DNA of 7,484 nt, from positions 1-7,484 of the forward strand of contig JAZNMQ010000027.1 of assembly GCA_045579745.1 (NCBI GenBank), given 5' to 3'. The notes under the pieces were generated by a model. That model was not told where the DNA came from, did not search any database, and saw only the letters and a list, made by a program, of their open reading frames with translations. The DNA is from Flemingiibacterium sp045579745 (lineage in GTDB: Bacteria; Bacillota; Clostridia; Oscillospirales; CAG-272). Below are positions 6,525 to 7,484 of this stretch, in pieces; position 1 is the stretch's first letter; each line of letters opens with the position of its first letter. Position numbers and translations under genes: made by a program.

Positions 6525-6533
6525 ATTCTAACA
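6525..6533 (-). promoter_or_regulatory. Possible extended -10 promoter of the ABC gene
   Basis: TGTTAGAAT on the minus strand gives an extended -10 (TAGAAT at 6525-6530) about 36 bases before the ATG. No good -35 box lies 16-18 bases upstream. The surrounding AT-rich stretch 6510-6620 would suit a promoter and holds no gene. The ABC gene may also be reached by read-through from the small gene at 6666-7001. Confidence 0.35.
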
Positions 6534-6646
6534 CCTTTATGTGATGATAGTGTGAATAAAGTATAATTTTTCAAATTATTTACAATTTAATGCACTTTTA
6601 TTTACATCAGTAATAAACAGCTCATACCGCGCCTTGTGCGAAATAT

Positions 6647-6666
6647 AGCTATCCCGTCGGGAAGCT
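6647..6666 (-). terminator. Weak hairpin at the end of the small gene
   Basis: AGCTTCCC and GGGA(T)AGCT pair around GAC with one bulged base, overlapping the last base of the stop codon at 6666-6668. The sequence after it (ATATTTCG) is a poor T tract, so any termination would be partial. Confidence 0.3.
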
Positions 6667-7001
6667 TATATTCTCTCGCGCTTTATTAAAATCTCGCCGC
6701 GCCAATGGTGACGCTCGCGGCGGATGATATTCCCCCGTGCGATTATACAGAGCTCGCTTTGTGCTTCGTTTTTCTGCGTCAGGCAAAATTCGTAAAGGTG
6801 CGGCTTGAACCGATAGCGCTTTCTCGGGTCGTCCGAGGCTCGGTAATCATCAAGCGCGTGGTCAAGAAGTCTTGTTTTCGCCGTGTTTATAAAAGCCTCG
6901 ACTGCGCCCTTGTAAAAGTCGCGCACCGTTTTCGGATAGGATATCTTTAAAACGATTGCACCATCCTCGGCACAGAACTGTTTTAGCATGTTTTCAGCCA
7001 T
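6666..7001 (-). CDS. Uncharacterised 111-residue protein
   Basis: I do not recognise a family with confidence. The protein is soluble-looking, with no signal peptide or membrane segment, and basic at its C-terminus (RRERHHWRGEILIKRERI). A KISYP motif followed by a helix-like VEAFINTAKTRLLDHALDDY and alternating strands loosely recalls clostridial proteins with RsiV/PdaC-like (DUF3298-type) domains, which are longer; this could be a shortened relative, but that is a guess. ATG at 6999-7001 is chosen because AAAGG lies about eight bases upstream. An in-frame TTG at 7032-7034 would add 11 residues with poorer support. The 187-bp repeat ends 63 bases upstream, and the ABC gene starts 176 bases downstream on the same strand, so co-transcription is possible. 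It is counted as a gene because of its start signal and frame integrity, not homology. Confidence 0.6.
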   Translation of the reverse strand: MAENMLKQFCAEDGAIVLKISYPKTVRDFYKGAVEAFINTAKTRLLDHALDDYRASDDPRKRYRFKPHLYEFCLTQKNEAQSELCIIARGNIIRRERHHWRGEILIKRERI

Positions 7002-7064
7002 AATTTCGCCTTTCTTTATGTCCCAATTCGACAAAGTGTTCCCGGATGAACATAGCTTTCATTT

Positions 7065-7251
7065 GGCTCCCTCCGGGAGGGAGCTGTCATCGAAGATGAC
7101 TGAGGGAGAGCGCGTGAACGATAAGTTTGATCAAATTATACAGCCACGCAGGCTCCTTCCGTCACGACTTCGTCGTGCCACCTCCCTCTCGGAGGGAGGC
7201 TTAATGAGCTGGGTATTACAGCGGGAGCACAAAAGGTAATTGGGAGTTTCT
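7065..7251 (-). repeat. 187-bp structured interspersed repeat, copy 2 (inverted)
   Basis: This is the reverse-complement counterpart of 3506-3692, the same length and roughly 95% identical by eye. All four three-base-loop hairpins are kept. The mismatches fall mostly in the 50-bp hairpin-free side (7201-7251), in the central spacer and in the loop of the outer hairpin. Read on the minus strand, a two-base difference turns ACATAA of copy 1 into GTATAA, which completes a TATAAT at 7135-7140. It lies between the leuA terminator and the small gene at 6666-7001. The open frames that cross it are by-products of the hairpins, not genes. Confidence 0.85.
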
Positions 7252-7258
7252 TTATGCA

Positions 7259-7286
7259 AAAAGGCGCCGCCCAAGCGACGCCTTTT
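7259..7286 (-). terminator. Intrinsic terminator after leuA
   Basis: AAAAGGCG and CGCCTTTT form an 8-bp stem (7259-7266 with 7279-7286), continued by a CG/CG pair past one mismatch. On the minus strand TTTTT follows (7258-7262). It lies about 45 bases past the stop codon of the leuA fragment. The A/T arms would let it work on either strand. Confidence 0.8.
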
Positions 7287-7332
7287 CGGTATAATTGCAA
7301 TCCGAATGCCGATTTTGCCCATTATTTAAATT

Positions 7333-7484
7333 TCAATTACTATCCTTGGTCATGTTATGGAATGCATTGAGAAGTGCGTTTGTACTTGCTTTGATGACGT
7401 CGGTATGGGTTCCGACACCCCAATACATCATGCCGTCCTCGCGTTCGAGTCCGATGTAGGATGCCGCAACACTCTGCGAGCCCT
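7333..7484 (-). CDS. leuA: 2-isopropylmalate synthase, C-terminal 49 residues (partial)
   Basis: The gene enters from the right edge and only its 3' end is present. The segment AASYIGLEREDGMMYWGVG followed by THTDVIKASTNALLNAFHN matches the end of the C-terminal dimer and leucine-feedback domain (LeuA_dimer), where WGVG, TD, and AS..ALL.A are the usual conserved positions. The complete enzyme condenses acetyl-CoA with 2-oxoisovalerate in the first step of leucine synthesis. Citramalate synthase carries the same terminal domain and cannot be fully excluded from this fragment, though the WGVG.xTDxI.AS pattern favours isopropylmalate synthase. The stop TGA is at 7333-7335, with an intrinsic terminator following, so this is the last gene of its transcript. 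Confidence 0.82.
   Translation of the reverse strand, partial: GSQSVAASYIGLEREDGMMYWGVGTHTDVIKASTNALLNAFHNMTKDSN

Noticed and set aside
7131..7322. 63-codon minus-strand frame crossing copy 2 of the repeat and the leuA terminator
   Set aside because: It reads through hairpins of a non-coding repeat and an intrinsic terminator, and it overlaps the intergenic tail of leuA.

Overview
The window looks like chromosomal DNA from a low-to-mid-GC gut-type member of the Clostridia, probably Oscillospiraceae, Ruminococcaceae or a relative. The evidence is a SCIFF (six cysteines in forty-five) ranthipeptide precursor, which is close to a signature of the class, together with a TetM-like translational GTPase, a fused MacB/FtsX-type ABC exporter, AGGAGG-type ribosome binding sites and textbook sigma-A promoters. 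All convincing genes lie on the minus strand, so transcription runs from high to low coordinates.

From right to left: (1) 7333-7484 is the C-terminal end of a 2-isopropylmalate synthase (leuA), followed by an intrinsic terminator. (2) 7065-7251 is one copy of a 187-bp structured repeat. (3) 6666-7001 encodes a 111-residue protein of unknown function. (4) 3859-6489 encodes an 876-residue ABC transporter with ATPase and permease in one chain, ending at a strong terminator. (5) 3506-3692 is a second copy of the repeat, same length, about 95% identical and in the opposite orientation. (6) A consensus promoter at 3435-3463, overlapped by an inverted repeat, drives a two-gene unit: a TetM/EF-G-like GTPase (1361-3376) and a sugar phosphate isomerase/epimerase-type TIM barrel (470-1321). 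(7) A very strong promoter at 388-416 drives the 53-residue SCIFF precursor (181-342), which is too short for an ordinary ORF listing. (8) The last 170 bases carry four or five consecutive stem-loops, including what may be a three-way junction, with no coding signal.

Three things stand out. The SCIFF peptide departs from the family pattern as I remember it: it has seven cysteines instead of six, and glycine where the thioether-accepting threonine normally sits. The two 187-bp repeats are inverted around the ABC transporter, and each is built from two diverged arms whose hairpin stems differ in sequence but stay paired. The TetM-like GTPase has a histidine-rich loop at the tip of domain IV in place of the loop that Tet(M) uses against tetracycline, so a resistance label would be unsafe. 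I found no tRNA, rRNA, CRISPR array, transposase gene or phage gene. Functional links between the transcription units are not evident beyond the short-gap GTPase-isomerase pair.
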